Under the pieces are notes generated by a model. That model was not told the origin of the DNA and ran no database searches. It worked only from the letters and a program-made list of their open reading frames with translations. The translations under genes and the position numbers were made by a program. 64,000 bases of DNA from Lachnospiraceae bacterium (GTDB lineage: Bacteria; Bacillota; Clostridia; Lachnospirales; Bianqueaceae): NCBI GenBank assembly GCA_022794035.1, contig JAAWDX010000010.1, positions 1 through 64,000 on the forward strand, written 5' to 3'. Positions 8,636 through 17,413 of the stretch are shown piece after piece (position 1 is the first letter of the stretch; each line of letters opens with the position of its first letter).

Positions 8636-9310
8636 GTGCAGGTTAAAAGAAATGCTATAGATAAAGCCATTATCATGGAAGCAGAGCTTTTATGTGATTT
8701 TTTTACAGCTTCTGATAGGAGAAATCGTGATCTTCTGCGTGAAGCAGAAAAAAGGATTTATGAGGCATTACAACTTGATATTTTTGAGGAAATTGATTTT
8801 CGCCGTATTTATTCTATATTAATGTATCGGATAGAGATACAAGAGCGGGAGATATATGATAAAGAAGGAATAGCAAGGAAGGTTTATATGAAAGTATGTA
8901 ATTTTCATACTCTTGGGGAATTTCATGAAGCATTTGTGAAAAGAATTGACTGTATGGAGCATTTGCATCAGAGCATTTATTCAAGGGCAGTATCTAATAC
9001 CATATATCATATTCAAAATGAACTTGACAATGAAAATCTGAGTATTCAAATGCTAGCTCGTTATGTACATTTGACGCCAAACTATTTAGCAGCTATATTC
9101 AAGAAAGAAACAGGCATCACAATTGGACAGTATTGTTTGAAAGAGAGGATAGAGAAGGCCAAGGCACTTTTAATGAATAGACAGTTCAAATTAAATGAGA
9201 TTGCTCATCTTATAGGATATTGTGATGCAGGTTATTTTTCAAAAATTTTTAAACGGGAAGTAGGATGCTCTCCTTCTGAGTATCAAAGAGGTAAAATGTC
9301 TAATTTATAA
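8636..9310 (+). CDS. AraC family transcription regulator
   Basis: A 224-residue regulator with two AraC-type helix-turn-helix motifs in the last 100 residues: LSIQMLARYVHLTPNYLAAI near 137-156 and IAHLIGYCDAGYFSKIFKRE near 190-209, ending in the usual P-SEYQR. The N-terminal 120 residues are helical and do not match a cupin sensor, so the signal is unknown. It starts with GTG at 8636, preceded by AAAGGAG at normal spacing, 20 bases after gntR. Two regulators in tandem suggest layered control of the catabolic genes downstream. Confidence 0.9.
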   Translation: MQVKRNAIDKAIIMEAELLCDFFTASDRRNRDLLREAEKRIYEALQLDIFEEIDFRRIYSILMYRIEIQEREIYDKEGIARKVYMKVCNFHTLGEFHEAFVKRIDCMEHLHQSIYSRAVSNTIYHIQNELDNENLSIQMLARYVHLTPNYLAAIFKKETGITIGQYCLKERIEKAKALLMNRQFKLNEIAHLIGYCDAGYFSKIFKREVGCSPSEYQRGKMSNL

Positions 9311-9380
9311 TGTACGGACAATATAACGTAATATTATACGTATAATCGTAAGAATGACAGATTTTATAATCAATGCAAAC

Positions 9381-9566
9381 ATGATATAATACAGGCACAG
9401 AACGACCGCAAGAATCCCGAAGGGATTTCTTGCCAAGTTCGGTGAGGGACGAGCCGAACTTGGGGTATAATAAGCGCAGCCAGATATATTTTGGCTATTC
9501 ATGTATTTGCGCTGCGCTCCAAGTTTGCCAGAGGCAAACTCCGATGTCACTGTGGTATAATTTCAA
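9381..9566 (+). repeat. Hairpin-rich dispersed element with TGnTATAAT boxes, copy 1
   Basis: A mosaic element between araC and the RidA-like gene. In order: TGATATAAT (9383-9391), a CACAGAACGACC segment, hairpin A (AAGAATCCC with GGGATTTCTT, 9410-9431), hairpin B (CCAAGTTCGG with CCGAACTTGG, 9433-9463), TATAAT, an imperfect stem around AGCGCA/TGCGCT, hairpin D (AGTTTGCC/GGCAAACT, 9521-9540), and TGGTATAAT (9553-9561). The first part recurs almost unchanged at 22171-22250. The last box lies 31 bases before the next gene and may be its extended -10 promoter. Confidence 0.75.
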
Positions 9567-9591
9567 AATGAAAATCATGGAGGTACAGAAA

Positions 9592-10347
9592 ATGCAAATT
9601 AAGAGATTGGATCCTTCTAATGATCCGGTTACGTATGTGAGAGTTGTGGTTACTCAGGGAATTGCTTATTTTACGGATCATATTGCGAGACCTGAATATA
9701 AGACAGTACAAGAACAAACTAGGGGAATCCTTGCACGTTATGAAGAACTATTTGAACAATTTGGTTTAAAAAAAGAAAATATAGTTTTTGCTATTAATTA
9801 TCTGGATAAAAAGTATCAACCGAAAGAGTGTCAGGATATTTTTCAAAAATGGATGGGGGATATTGAAGCGGAAGCTATGTGGATTCCATCCACCTTTTCA
9901 ATGGATCGCCAGGTAGCCATTACATTTTTTGTAGCAGAGGATGAGGAACATGCTAAACAAGCGCGCGCTGATAAGGAATGGAGATTGACGATGGATGATA
10001 TGCATCTTGTCAATGGTACATCGATTAGAGTTGCAAAACATAATGGTGTATGCTATTTGGTAGGAGGTGCTTGTTTAGATGGCAGCTCTGAGGCTGAACA
10101 AACAAAGAGCTTGTTGAAAGAAATGGAATTGTTATTTAAAATACATGGCTTAAAAAAAGAAAATATGATTTTCCAGTTTTCTTATTTATCAGATAGGCCG
10201 GAAGTGGATTTGGATGCGTATGAGGAAATATGGCAAGGATGGGTAGGAAGAGGAACGCCGTATCCGCCATCAGGAATCCGTATGCAGCTTGATACGCCGA
10301 AAGACCATGATGTAGATATATCGATTTTAGTAGCAATGGATGATTAA
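9592..10347 (+). CDS. Double-domain RidA-like (YjgF/UK114) protein
   Basis: A 251-residue protein made of two consecutive RidA-like domains (about 1-120 and 130-251); each shows the family order of a start strand, a helix with EEL and a late VAxF/ILVAM strand. Family members are normally about 125 residues, form trimers and hydrolyse reactive imines. The arginine needed for imine hydrolysis (usually P-A-R) is not present at either expected place: the segments read PPSTFSMD and PPSGIRMQ. A non-deaminase Rid role is therefore likely. ATG at 9592 has GGAGG eight bases upstream. It heads the catabolic genes, so it probably handles or binds a pathway intermediate. Confidence 0.75.
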   Translation: MQIKRLDPSNDPVTYVRVVVTQGIAYFTDHIARPEYKTVQEQTRGILARYEELFEQFGLKKENIVFAINYLDKKYQPKECQDIFQKWMGDIEAEAMWIPSTFSMDRQVAITFFVAEDEEHAKQARADKEWRLTMDDMHLVNGTSIRVAKHNGVCYLVGGACLDGSSEAEQTKSLLKEMELLFKIHGLKKENMIFQFSYLSDRPEVDLDAYEEIWQGWVGRGTPYPPSGIRMQLDTPKDHDVDISILVAMDD

Positions 10348-10401
10348 GGGAGAAAGTAAACAGAAGCGTCACAGAGAAGAGGAAAAAAAGGAAGGAATAA
10401 A

Positions 10402-11091
10402 TTGAATTTAAAACAAGCATTAACGCCATTATCGTTAGCCCAGTATTTTGATCATACATTACTGAAGGCATATGCAACATCAGCAGACTTTCAAAAACTT
10501 TGTGCAGAAAGCGCTGCATATCATTTTAGAATGGTAGCAATCAACCCGGCTGCAGTGACTATATGTAAAGAATATTTAAAAGGGACCGATGTTCATGTCG
10601 GAGCGGCTGTTGGGTTTCCCTTGGGGCAAAACATTATTGCAATCAAAAATAGGGAAACGCTAAGTTCTATCGAAGATGGGGCAGATGAAATTGATTATGT
10701 TATTAATATTGGTGCGCTGAAAGAAAAAAAGTACGAGTATATCAGCCGTGAAATGGACAGCATAGTGAGTCTCTGCCGTAAGCATAAGGTAATTAGTAAA
10801 GTTATTTTTGAAAATTGTTATCTGACAGATGAAGAAAAGCGTACATTATGTAAAATTGCTATGGAAATAAAGCCTGACTATATCAAGACTTCTACTGGTT
10901 TTGGAGAGGCAGGCGCAACGTTAAAAGACGTACAATTGATGCTGGATGAAGTGCAGGGCAGTATCAAGGTGAAAGCAGCTGGAGGAATCAGAGATTTGGA
11001 AACAGCCATGCGACTGATCGACATGGGCGTGAGTCGCATTGGTTCTACAGCAAGTGTTTCTATTGTAGAAGAATTAAAACATACCATGTAA
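10402..11091 (+). CDS. deoC: Deoxyribose-phosphate aldolase (DeoC family)
   Basis: A 229-residue class I aldolase. DeoC normally splits 2-deoxyribose 5-phosphate into glyceraldehyde 3-phosphate and acetaldehyde. The Schiff-base lysine is K162 in YIKTSTGF, with D98 (EIDYVIN) and K191 (VKAAGGIRD) as the other catalytic residues, all present. It starts with TTG at 10402, preceded by GGAAGGA; no ATG fits. Its location with a dehydrogenase, lactonase, kinase and GH105 rather than with deoA/deoD suggests a sugar-specific paralog that cleaves a phosphorylated deoxy-sugar or sugar acid, which is inference. Confidence 0.9.
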   Translation: MNLKQALTPLSLAQYFDHTLLKAYATSADFQKLCAESAAYHFRMVAINPAAVTICKEYLKGTDVHVGAAVGFPLGQNIIAIKNRETLSSIEDGADEIDYVINIGALKEKKYEYISREMDSIVSLCRKHKVISKVIFENCYLTDEEKRTLCKIAMEIKPDYIKTSTGFGEAGATLKDVQLMLDEVQGSIKVKAAGGIRDLETAMRLIDMGVSRIGSTASVSIVEELKHTM

Positions 11092-11122
11092 TCAAGACTA
11101 ATCGAGGAAAGGGGAGAAGAGA

Positions 11123-12202
11123 ATGAATGTAGATCTGGCAAGACGGCTTGCGGATACGATTATGAAAAGGTATCCGAAGGCAGATGATTATCCGTATCGC
11201 TCATGGAGTTACCCGCAAGGATATCTTTTAATTGGTATGAAAAAATTGTGGGAAGCAACAGGAGATAGCAGGTATAGAGATTATATTTATGAATTCTGTG
11301 AAGCGCATGTAGGAATGGATGGGAGTATATCTGGATTTACCGGGAACAGTATGGATGATATGATGGCAGGTGCTGTTTTGGTGTGGATGTATGAACAGAA
11401 GGGCGAGGAGCGATATGCAAAGGCTTGCCATCATATTTATAAGACCTTTTTAGACTATCCCCGTACACGCGAAGGCGGTTTTTTGCATAACCGTTTTGTG
11501 TATCCAGGAGAGATGTGGGTAGACGGCGTATTTATGGGTCAAATGTTTTACAGCCGGTATGGCAGAGCCTTTCAAAAACCAGAATGCTTTGATGAAACAA
11601 AGCGTCAATTAGAGCTGATTTTTCAGTATTGTCATGCGCATGATGGGCTGTTAAGGCATGCGTATAGTGAAGATAACCTAGCTTCTTGGGCCGGAATGAA
11701 TGGGCAAAGCGGATATGTGTGGAGCGAGGGGCTGGGCTGGTATGCCCTCATTTTATCTGAGGTTCTTGATATTGTACCGAAAGAGCATATGGCTTGGGAA
11801 ACGGCCCGGAAGCAGTTAAAAATGCTGCTCGATGGCTTGTTAAAGCTGCAGGATCCGGCAAGCGGCCTTTGGTATCAGGTGGTGGATCGGATATATGAAG
11901 ATGGAAATTGGTGCGATGTATCTGGTAGCGCTATGTTTACCTATGCGTTTCAGTATGCATTGAAGCATCAACTGGTACAGGGAGAAGAATATGAGCAGGC
12001 AGCTGCCCGAGGATATGAGGGCATAGTGCAGCGGGCGGTGACAAATGAACAGGGACTTTTGGATATATATGGTGCTTGTGAAGGACTGTGTGTACAAAAT
12101 AGTTATGAAGACTATATTCATTATCCTCAGACTGTCAACGGGCAAGAGGCAGTATGCGGATGCCTATGGGCAGCAACGATATCAGAGTGGGGGATTGCAT
12201 AG
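11123..12202 (+). CDS. Glycoside hydrolase family 105 (unsaturated glucuronyl/rhamnogalacturonyl hydrolase)
   Basis: A 359-residue alpha6/alpha6-barrel enzyme like YteR/YesR, which removes 4,5-unsaturated uronic acid from the end of polysaccharide-lyase products. The acidic residues expected in the site are seen as D78/D79 (GNSMDDMM) and D134 (EMWVDGVFMG), followed by YVWSEGLGWYA and SGSAMFTYAF. There is no signal peptide, so it acts in the cytoplasm on imported oligosaccharides. The start follows GGGGAG. Its product would feed the oxidation and cleavage enzymes that follow. Confidence 0.9.
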   Translation: MNVDLARRLADTIMKRYPKADDYPYRSWSYPQGYLLIGMKKLWEATGDSRYRDYIYEFCEAHVGMDGSISGFTGNSMDDMMAGAVLVWMYEQKGEERYAKACHHIYKTFLDYPRTREGGFLHNRFVYPGEMWVDGVFMGQMFYSRYGRAFQKPECFDETKRQLELIFQYCHAHDGLLRHAYSEDNLASWAGMNGQSGYVWSEGLGWYALILSEVLDIVPKEHMAWETARKQLKMLLDGLLKLQDPASGLWYQVVDRIYEDGNWCDVSGSAMFTYAFQYALKHQLVQGEEYEQAAARGYEGIVQRAVTNEQGLLDIYGACEGLCVQNSYEDYIHYPQTVNGQEAVCGCLWAATISEWGIA

Positions 12203-12216
12203 GAGGAGCTAACAAG

Positions 12217-13266
12217 ATGAAAGCCTTGACAGTAGATGCAGATGGAGTACTGACAATTAAGGAAATGCCAATGCCTAGTTACGGACGTTGTCAAGCCCTA
12301 GTAAAAATGCGCAGCTGCGGTATCTGTAATGGTACGGATACAAAGCTTATCCATCGCACCTTTAAAAATTTTCATACGTATCCAGCTATTCTTGGCCATG
12401 AAGGAGTGGGAGAGGTGGTGGAAATAGGAGCTGATGTAAAGAATCTAAAAATAGGAGATATTGTCCTGTTGCCATTTTTAGAATCCCCTATGGATGGATA
12501 TACTCCGGGCTGGGGAGCCTTTAGTGAATATGCGGTAGTGGGAGATGCGAAAGCATATATAGAGAATGGTATGGGACCGGGAACAGAGGCCTGGAATGAA
12601 GGATATTTAGCGCAAACCGTGCTGCATTCAGAAGACAAGGTGAATACGACAGAAGCGGTAATGATTATCACGTTTCGAGAAGTTTTAAGTGCGATTCGGC
12701 GTTTTGGATTTGCGCCTAATGAGAATGTGCTCATTTTTGGCGCCGGACCGGTAGGGCTATGCTTCACACAATTTTGCAAATTGCTGGGAATGAGAACGGT
12801 AATCAGTACAGATATATTAGATGCTAAAGTAAAAGAAGCGAAGCGGCTGGGAGCAGATTATGCGTTGAATTCGCGTAATTGCGATGTCAATGCCGAAGTC
12901 CAGCGTTTGATCCCTGAGGGATTAGACAATGTAGTGGATGCCGTAGGGATCAATTCTTTGTTAAATCAGGCTATGGGGCTCATTCGATACAATGGCAAAA
13001 TTTGCGGTTATGGGATTTCACCTAAGCTAGGGATGGAGCTTGATTGGAGCTGTGCTCCCTATAATTGGAATTTGAGTTTTGTTCAGTGGCCGAGTAAACG
13101 TGAGGAAGCAGAAGCGCATGCACAAATTATGGCATGGATTAATGCGGATGTACTGAAACCAAAGGATTTCATTTCACATACATTTCAGTTTGAAGATGTC
13201 GTAGAAGCTTTTGCATTAGTAGAAAGGCATGAACCGGAAACAAAGAAAATTGTTATTGAATTTTAA
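12217..13266 (+). CDS. Zinc-dependent alcohol dehydrogenase (MDR family)
   Basis: A 349-residue medium-chain dehydrogenase. The catalytic zinc site is visible as C37 (SCGICNGTD) and H61-E62 (GHEGVGEV); the NAD-binding loop GAGPVG is at 175-180. The four-cysteine lobe that binds a structural zinc in many relatives is absent. The enzyme probably oxidises a sugar or polyol in this pathway, perhaps giving the lactone used by the next gene product. ATG at 12217 is preceded by GGAGGAG, 14 bases after the GH105 stop. The substrate is not deducible. Confidence 0.88.
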   Translation: MKALTVDADGVLTIKEMPMPSYGRCQALVKMRSCGICNGTDTKLIHRTFKNFHTYPAILGHEGVGEVVEIGADVKNLKIGDIVLLPFLESPMDGYTPGWGAFSEYAVVGDAKAYIENGMGPGTEAWNEGYLAQTVLHSEDKVNTTEAVMIITFREVLSAIRRFGFAPNENVLIFGAGPVGLCFTQFCKLLGMRTVISTDILDAKVKEAKRLGADYALNSRNCDVNAEVQRLIPEGLDNVVDAVGINSLLNQAMGLIRYNGKICGYGISPKLGMELDWSCAPYNWNLSFVQWPSKREEAEAHAQIMAWINADVLKPKDFISHTFQFEDVVEAFALVERHEPETKKIVIEF

Positions 13267-13276
13267 GGAGAGTAGT

Positions 13277-14263
13277 ATGCGCGAGACAAAATTATTTAGT
13301 GTTTTGCCGGAATATATCTGCACACCTGATGGTATGGCCGTAGATAGCAAGGGGAATCTGGTGCTGTCTTGTCCCAATTATGCGGAAGATGCTATGTCTG
13401 GTGTAGTGGTGCGCCTGGATAGAGAAGGCAATGTGACGAAATGGTTTGATGTGCCAGTACATCCTGAGACAGGTGTTGCACGAAATATGGGTATTGCTTT
13501 CGATGATGAATGGAATATCTATTTGTGCGATAATCAGGGATGGAGCGAGAAGCCCGAATTACTTTATAAGGGGCGGATTTTGAAGTTTACCGTGACAGAG
13601 GAAGGAGAGATTCTTAAGACGACCGTCGTTGCTGACGGAATGGAGCATCCTAATGGCATTCGAATTAAAAATGGATATATGTATGTGACGCAGAGCTATC
13701 TGCATCCAGTAAAGCGAGAGGATGGAAAGCTTACCAGTTGCGTGTATCGATTTGCTCTAAATGAAGAAAATGTACATGTAACCAATACGCTGGATGATAA
13801 AAACATTTTTGCCACCTTTGTAACAGAAAATCCAGCGTGTCAGTATGGTGCAGATGGAATCGCATTTGGACCGGACGGAGCGTTATATGTAGGAAATTTT
13901 GGAGATGGAGCCGTATATCGCTTGACCTTTGAAGAGGATGGCAGTCTGAAGGAGAATGCTGTATTTGCACAGGATAGTGCTCAGCTGCAGAGCACGGATG
14001 GTATGATTTTTGATGACAAAGGAAATCTATATATCGCCGATTTTTCTGCGAATGCTATTGCAAAAGTTACAGCAGATGGAAAGGTAGAAAGAATTGCACA
14101 GAGTCCAGATTGCACGGGCATAGATGGCGGGTTAGATCAACCTGGCGAGCCAATTGTTTGGGATGGACGCGTGATCGTCTCTTGCTTTGATTTAGTTACG
14201 GGCCCGGACAAGGTCAATACAAAGCATGAGATGCCCGCAACCCTGGTACAGCTGGCGCTTTAA
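13277..14263 (+). CDS. SMP-30/gluconolactonase family protein
   Basis: A 328-residue beta-propeller of the SMP-30 family, calcium- or zinc-dependent lactonases. Repeated blade motifs are seen: CTPDGMAVDSKGNLVLS, GIAFDDEWNIYLCDN, HPNGIRIKNGYMYV, ADGIAFGPDGALYVGN and STDGMIFDDKGNLYIAD. There is no signal peptide. Its partner dehydrogenase lies 10 bases upstream; together they would convert an aldose or cyclic hemiacetal to a lactone and then to the free sugar acid. ATG at 13277 has AAGGAG upstream; the longer frame from 13229 overlaps the dehydrogenase. Confidence 0.88.
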   Translation: MRETKLFSVLPEYICTPDGMAVDSKGNLVLSCPNYAEDAMSGVVVRLDREGNVTKWFDVPVHPETGVARNMGIAFDDEWNIYLCDNQGWSEKPELLYKGRILKFTVTEEGEILKTTVVADGMEHPNGIRIKNGYMYVTQSYLHPVKREDGKLTSCVYRFALNEENVHVTNTLDDKNIFATFVTENPACQYGADGIAFGPDGALYVGNFGDGAVYRLTFEEDGSLKENAVFAQDSAQLQSTDGMIFDDKGNLYIADFSANAIAKVTADGKVERIAQSPDCTGIDGGLDQPGEPIVWDGRVIVSCFDLVTGPDKVNTKHEMPATLVQLAL

Positions 14264-14275
14264 AAAGGGGGGCTT

Positions 14276-15817
14276 ATGGAGCAATATATTCTTGCTCATG
14301 ATCTGGGCACTAGCGGAAATAAAGCAACGTTATATCATATAGATGGAACTCTCGCAGCCAGCATGGTAGTGGAATACGAAACATATTACCCGCATTCCGG
14401 CTGGGTAGAACAGGACCCTGAGGATTGGTGGAGAGCAGTATGTATATCCACAAAGCGCTTACTGGAGCAGGTTGGGGGCAGGCCCGAAAGCATACTGTGC
14501 GTATGCTTCAGTGGGCAGATGATGGGATGCCTGATAGTTGATAAATTGGGGAAGCCCCTGCGGCCGATGATTACTTGGGCAGATATTCGATCTGCCAAGC
14601 AAGAAGCTGAAATGATAGAAATAGTAGGGATGGAGAAAGTCTATCAGATTACAGGACATAGAGCGAGCGCCTCATATTCTGCTGCAAAGCTGCTATGGAT
14701 TCGGGAGAATGAATTTGAGGTATATCAAAGAGCCTATAAAATGATCCATGCAAAGGATTTTATTATCTATTGCCTAACAGGTCGCTTTGTGACCGATTAT
14801 TCAGATGCCAGCAGCACAAATTTATTTGATCTTAAAAGAAAGGAATGGTCTCAGGAGATTTGTGAGGCTCTTAATATTCCGATGGATTTGTTGCCGGAGG
14901 TGCACGCTTCAGCAGATATTGCCGGCAGGGTAACAGCTTCGGCGGCAGCTGATTGCGGGCTTCTCGAGGGAACGCCCGTAGTCATTGGAGGAGGCGATGG
15001 AAGCTGCGCATGCGTAGGAGCCGGTGTAGTATCGGATGCCGATGCCTACTGTGTGTTGGGAACATCCTCATGGATTTCCACTGCATCAAAACAGCCGATA
15101 TATGATCGGAAAATGAGAACCTTTAACTGGATACATTTAGATCCTAATTTATATACGCCATGCGGCACCATGCAGGCAGCAGGAATGTCTTACAGATGGT
15201 ACAGAGATCAGCTGTGTGAGGCGGAGAGGCGTATGGCAGAAAAAACAGGAGAAAATGTATATGACCTCATGAATACAGCGGCAGAGAACACCTGTCCGGG
15301 ATCAGGCGGCGTATTATTTTTGCCGTATTTGTTAGGAGAGAGAAGTCCTAGGTGGAACCATGAGGCCAGAGGAGCATTTCTCGGTATGGGAGTAACGACT
15401 AGAAAATCAGAGCTTACCCGTGCTGTTATGGAGGGCATAGGATATAACCTGAAAGTGATTCTCGATATTTTGGACAAGCAACACCCGATAGAAGCATTAA
15501 AACTCATTGGCGGGGGAGCAAAAGGAAAGCTCTGGAGCCAGATTCTTGCAGATATCTGGCAAAGGCCCCTGATGATTCCTATGTACTTAGAAGAAGCTAC
15601 GAGTTTAGGAGCCGCCGTATGCGGCGGTGTAGGGATTGGCCTATTTTCAGATTACACGGTAGTGCAGAAATTTAATCGCACCATGGAGATAATCCAGCCT
15701 AATCCCATGAATAAAGACTGCTACGCCATGCTTTACAAAGCCTTCAATCAGGCATATCAAGCCTTGATACCCGTGTATAGCAGCTTAGCAGAATTTAGAA
15801 GAAAAATCGGCGGATAA
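14276..15817 (+). CDS. FGGY family carbohydrate kinase (xylulokinase-like)
   Basis: A 513-residue sugar kinase. The N-terminal phosphate loop DLGTSGNKATL is at 9-19; GWVEQDPEDWW and SGQMMG follow as in xylulokinases, with a GGGDG segment near 240 and the C-terminal signature LIGGGAKGKLWSQILADIW near 408. It uses ATP to phosphorylate a ketose, polyol or sugar acid. Its place at the end of the cassette suggests it phosphorylates the product that DeoC then cleaves. The start has AAAAGGGGGG upstream, 12 bases after the lactonase. Confidence 0.92.
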   Translation: MEQYILAHDLGTSGNKATLYHIDGTLAASMVVEYETYYPHSGWVEQDPEDWWRAVCISTKRLLEQVGGRPESILCVCFSGQMMGCLIVDKLGKPLRPMITWADIRSAKQEAEMIEIVGMEKVYQITGHRASASYSAAKLLWIRENEFEVYQRAYKMIHAKDFIIYCLTGRFVTDYSDASSTNLFDLKRKEWSQEICEALNIPMDLLPEVHASADIAGRVTASAAADCGLLEGTPVVIGGGDGSCACVGAGVVSDADAYCVLGTSSWISTASKQPIYDRKMRTFNWIHLDPNLYTPCGTMQAAGMSYRWYRDQLCEAERRMAEKTGENVYDLMNTAAENTCPGSGGVLFLPYLLGERSPRWNHEARGAFLGMGVTTRKSELTRAVMEGIGYNLKVILDILDKQHPIEALKLIGGGAKGKLWSQILADIWQRPLMIPMYLEEATSLGAAVCGGVGIGLFSDYTVVQKFNRTMEIIQPNPMNKDCYAMLYKAFNQAYQALIPVYSSLAEFRRKIGG

Positions 15818-15825
15818 AATTAAAA

Positions 15826-15853
15826 AGGCTCTTCTCTTATGAGAGAAGAGCCT
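15826..15853 (-). terminator. Terminator between converging genes
   Basis: A 12-base stem (15826-15837 with 15842-15853) and four-base loop. Read on the minus strand it runs into TTTTTAATTTT, so it mainly ends the minus-strand nuclease gene; on the plus strand the following TTTT is four bases off the stem and weaker. Confidence 0.8.
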
Positions 15854-15861
15854 GATCGCTT

Positions 15862-16695
15862 TTATAACTCAAGCAAAGCCGTATGCGGACGATGGTCGCT
15901 CACAACCAGCGCCGGGATCTCCGCCTTCAGGATGCGGACAGGACCGGCCGTCATCACATAATCGATCTTCTGATCTGGCGCATCCGAAGGAAACGACAGA
16001 TCGCCGCCAGGCGGCAAAAGGCTGCCGGCATCCTCAAAGACGGCGCGTAGCGGAGTCAGTGTAGGACTGTCCGGTGTCAGATTAAAATCACCCATGAGCA
16101 GGGTCGGCATGCCGGGCGTTACCTCTTGCAGCACGCTCTGCACTGCATTTTTGGCTTCGGTACTGGCAAGCCCCATATGGGTGACGAGCACCGTCAAAAT
16201 TGGCGGCTCGCCGCCGTTTTCGGCAGGAAGCTCGATCTCAGCTTTGATGATGCAGCGGGATTCATACCAGGTGGGCTCGTCCTTTACCTCCGGATCGGGG
16301 ATGGCGATGGTCTGGACGGAGCGGAAGGGGTATTTGGAGACAAGGGCGTTGCCGTAGGGCCCCTTGCCCTCAATGTCGATGGCCTTTCCGAAATGATAAT
16401 AGTGATAGCCAAGGCCTTCGGCGATGATGCGCGCCTGCGGCAGGAAGCAGGGGTCATGCGCGTCGGATTCGTCGCGGACCTCGTTGATGCCGATGATCTC
16501 GGCACCGCAGGTCTGGATGGCCTTTATGGTGAGGGAAAGATCGATCAGAGCAGGATCCTCGCCGCGGGGCGCTTTCTTTTTGAGCGCTTCGAGAAGCTCG
16601 GGCTTCATCTCTAAAAAGTCTTTCAGCTCCTGATGATTGCGGCGGTTATAGTCCAGACCGTGCTGGATATTGAATGTCATAACAGGAATTTGCAT
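15862..16695 (-). CDS. Endonuclease/exonuclease/phosphatase family protein
   Basis: A 277-residue metal-dependent phosphodiesterase of the EEP fold. The order of motifs is clear: VMTFNIQHG at the start, GINEVRDE near 75 (metal-binding Glu), THMGLASTEAK near 178, LMGDFNL near 204 and VVSDHRPHTALL at the end (catalytic Asp-His). Members cut DNA, phosphoinositides or sphingomyelin; there is no signal peptide, so the substrate is intracellular and unknown. The start has GGAGG upstream. It is a single gene facing the sugar cassette. Confidence 0.88.
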   Translation of the reverse strand: MQIPVMTFNIQHGLDYNRRNHQELKDFLEMKPELLEALKKKAPRGEDPALIDLSLTIKAIQTCGAEIIGINEVRDESDAHDPCFLPQARIIAEGLGYHYYHFGKAIDIEGKGPYGNALVSKYPFRSVQTIAIPDPEVKDEPTWYESRCIIKAEIELPAENGGEPPILTVLVTHMGLASTEAKNAVQSVLQEVTPGMPTLLMGDFNLTPDSPTLTPLRAVFEDAGSLLPPGGDLSFPSDAPDQKIDYVMTAGPVRILKAEIPALVVSDHRPHTALLEL

Positions 16696-16808
16696 GTTGG
16701 TAGTACCTCCGTAAATTAAGATAGCTTTATTATGCCTCTTTTTGGCGGAAAAAGGAAGAGAGAATTTAAAACAAAAGGAAGATTTTTCTTAAGAAAATCT
16801 GAAGTCAA

Positions 16809-16837
16809 TTGACAAGGCGGCAGAGTTCTTGTATAGT
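16809..16837 (+). promoter_or_regulatory. Promoter of the pgsA-like operon
   Basis: TTGACA (16809-16814), 17 bases, TATAGT (16832-16837); 30 bases before the start codon. Confidence 0.8.
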
Positions 16838-16867
16838 GAGGGACAGGATATTTAAAGGAGTAAACGG

Positions 16868-17410
16868 ATGAATAGACGAGAGCTATGGACCATTCCTAAT
16901 ATTCTGGGATATATACGGCTGCTGCTGATTCCGGTTTTTGCCGTTCTGTATCTGAAAGAATATTATCTGGGAGCCAGCATCGCGCTGGCGGTTTCTATTT
17001 TAAGTGATTTTTTGGATGGCATTATTGCCAGAAGGTTTAATCAGATTACGGAGCTGGGCAAGTTTTTAGATCCGGTGGCGGACAAGCTGACGCAGGCTAC
17101 GATCGTGGTATGCTTGGCATTTCGTTATCCGCTGCTGTGGGCGATCTTTGCTGTGGAAGTGCTGAAGGAGGGCTTCATGCTGGTGGCAGGAGCCATTATG
17201 CTGAAGGTCAAAGGAAGAAAGCTGAACGGAGCGAAATGGTATGGCAAGGTGACTACTGCCGTCATGGATTTTACATTATTGTTTCTGCTGATTTTTCCGC
17301 ATATGCCCGGCAGTGTGCGCACGGGCCTGATTTTATTTTGCGGCGCCTGCATGGGGCTGACGCTGGCGCTATACATACCTGAATTCTGCCGCATGGCGCG
17401 CAGTCATTGA
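16868..17410 (+). CDS. pgsA: CDP-alcohol phosphatidyltransferase (PgsA-like)
   Basis: A 180-residue integral membrane enzyme that joins a CDP-diacylglycerol to an alcohol, most likely glycerol 3-phosphate to give phosphatidylglycerol phosphate. The full family motif is visible: D50-G51, A54-R55, G64, D68 and D72, which bind metal and substrate. About five hydrophobic helices surround it. It has AAGGAG upstream and its own promoter. The name pgsA is by resemblance; a cardiolipin-synthase-type relative cannot be excluded. Three bases separate it from the next gene. Confidence 0.85.
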   Translation: MNRRELWTIPNILGYIRLLLIPVFAVLYLKEYYLGASIALAVSILSDFLDGIIARRFNQITELGKFLDPVADKLTQATIVVCLAFRYPLLWAIFAVEVLKEGFMLVAGAIMLKVKGRKLNGAKWYGKVTTAVMDFTLLFLLIFPHMPGSVRTGLILFCGACMGLTLALYIPEFCRMARSH

Positions 17411-17413
17411 CGG

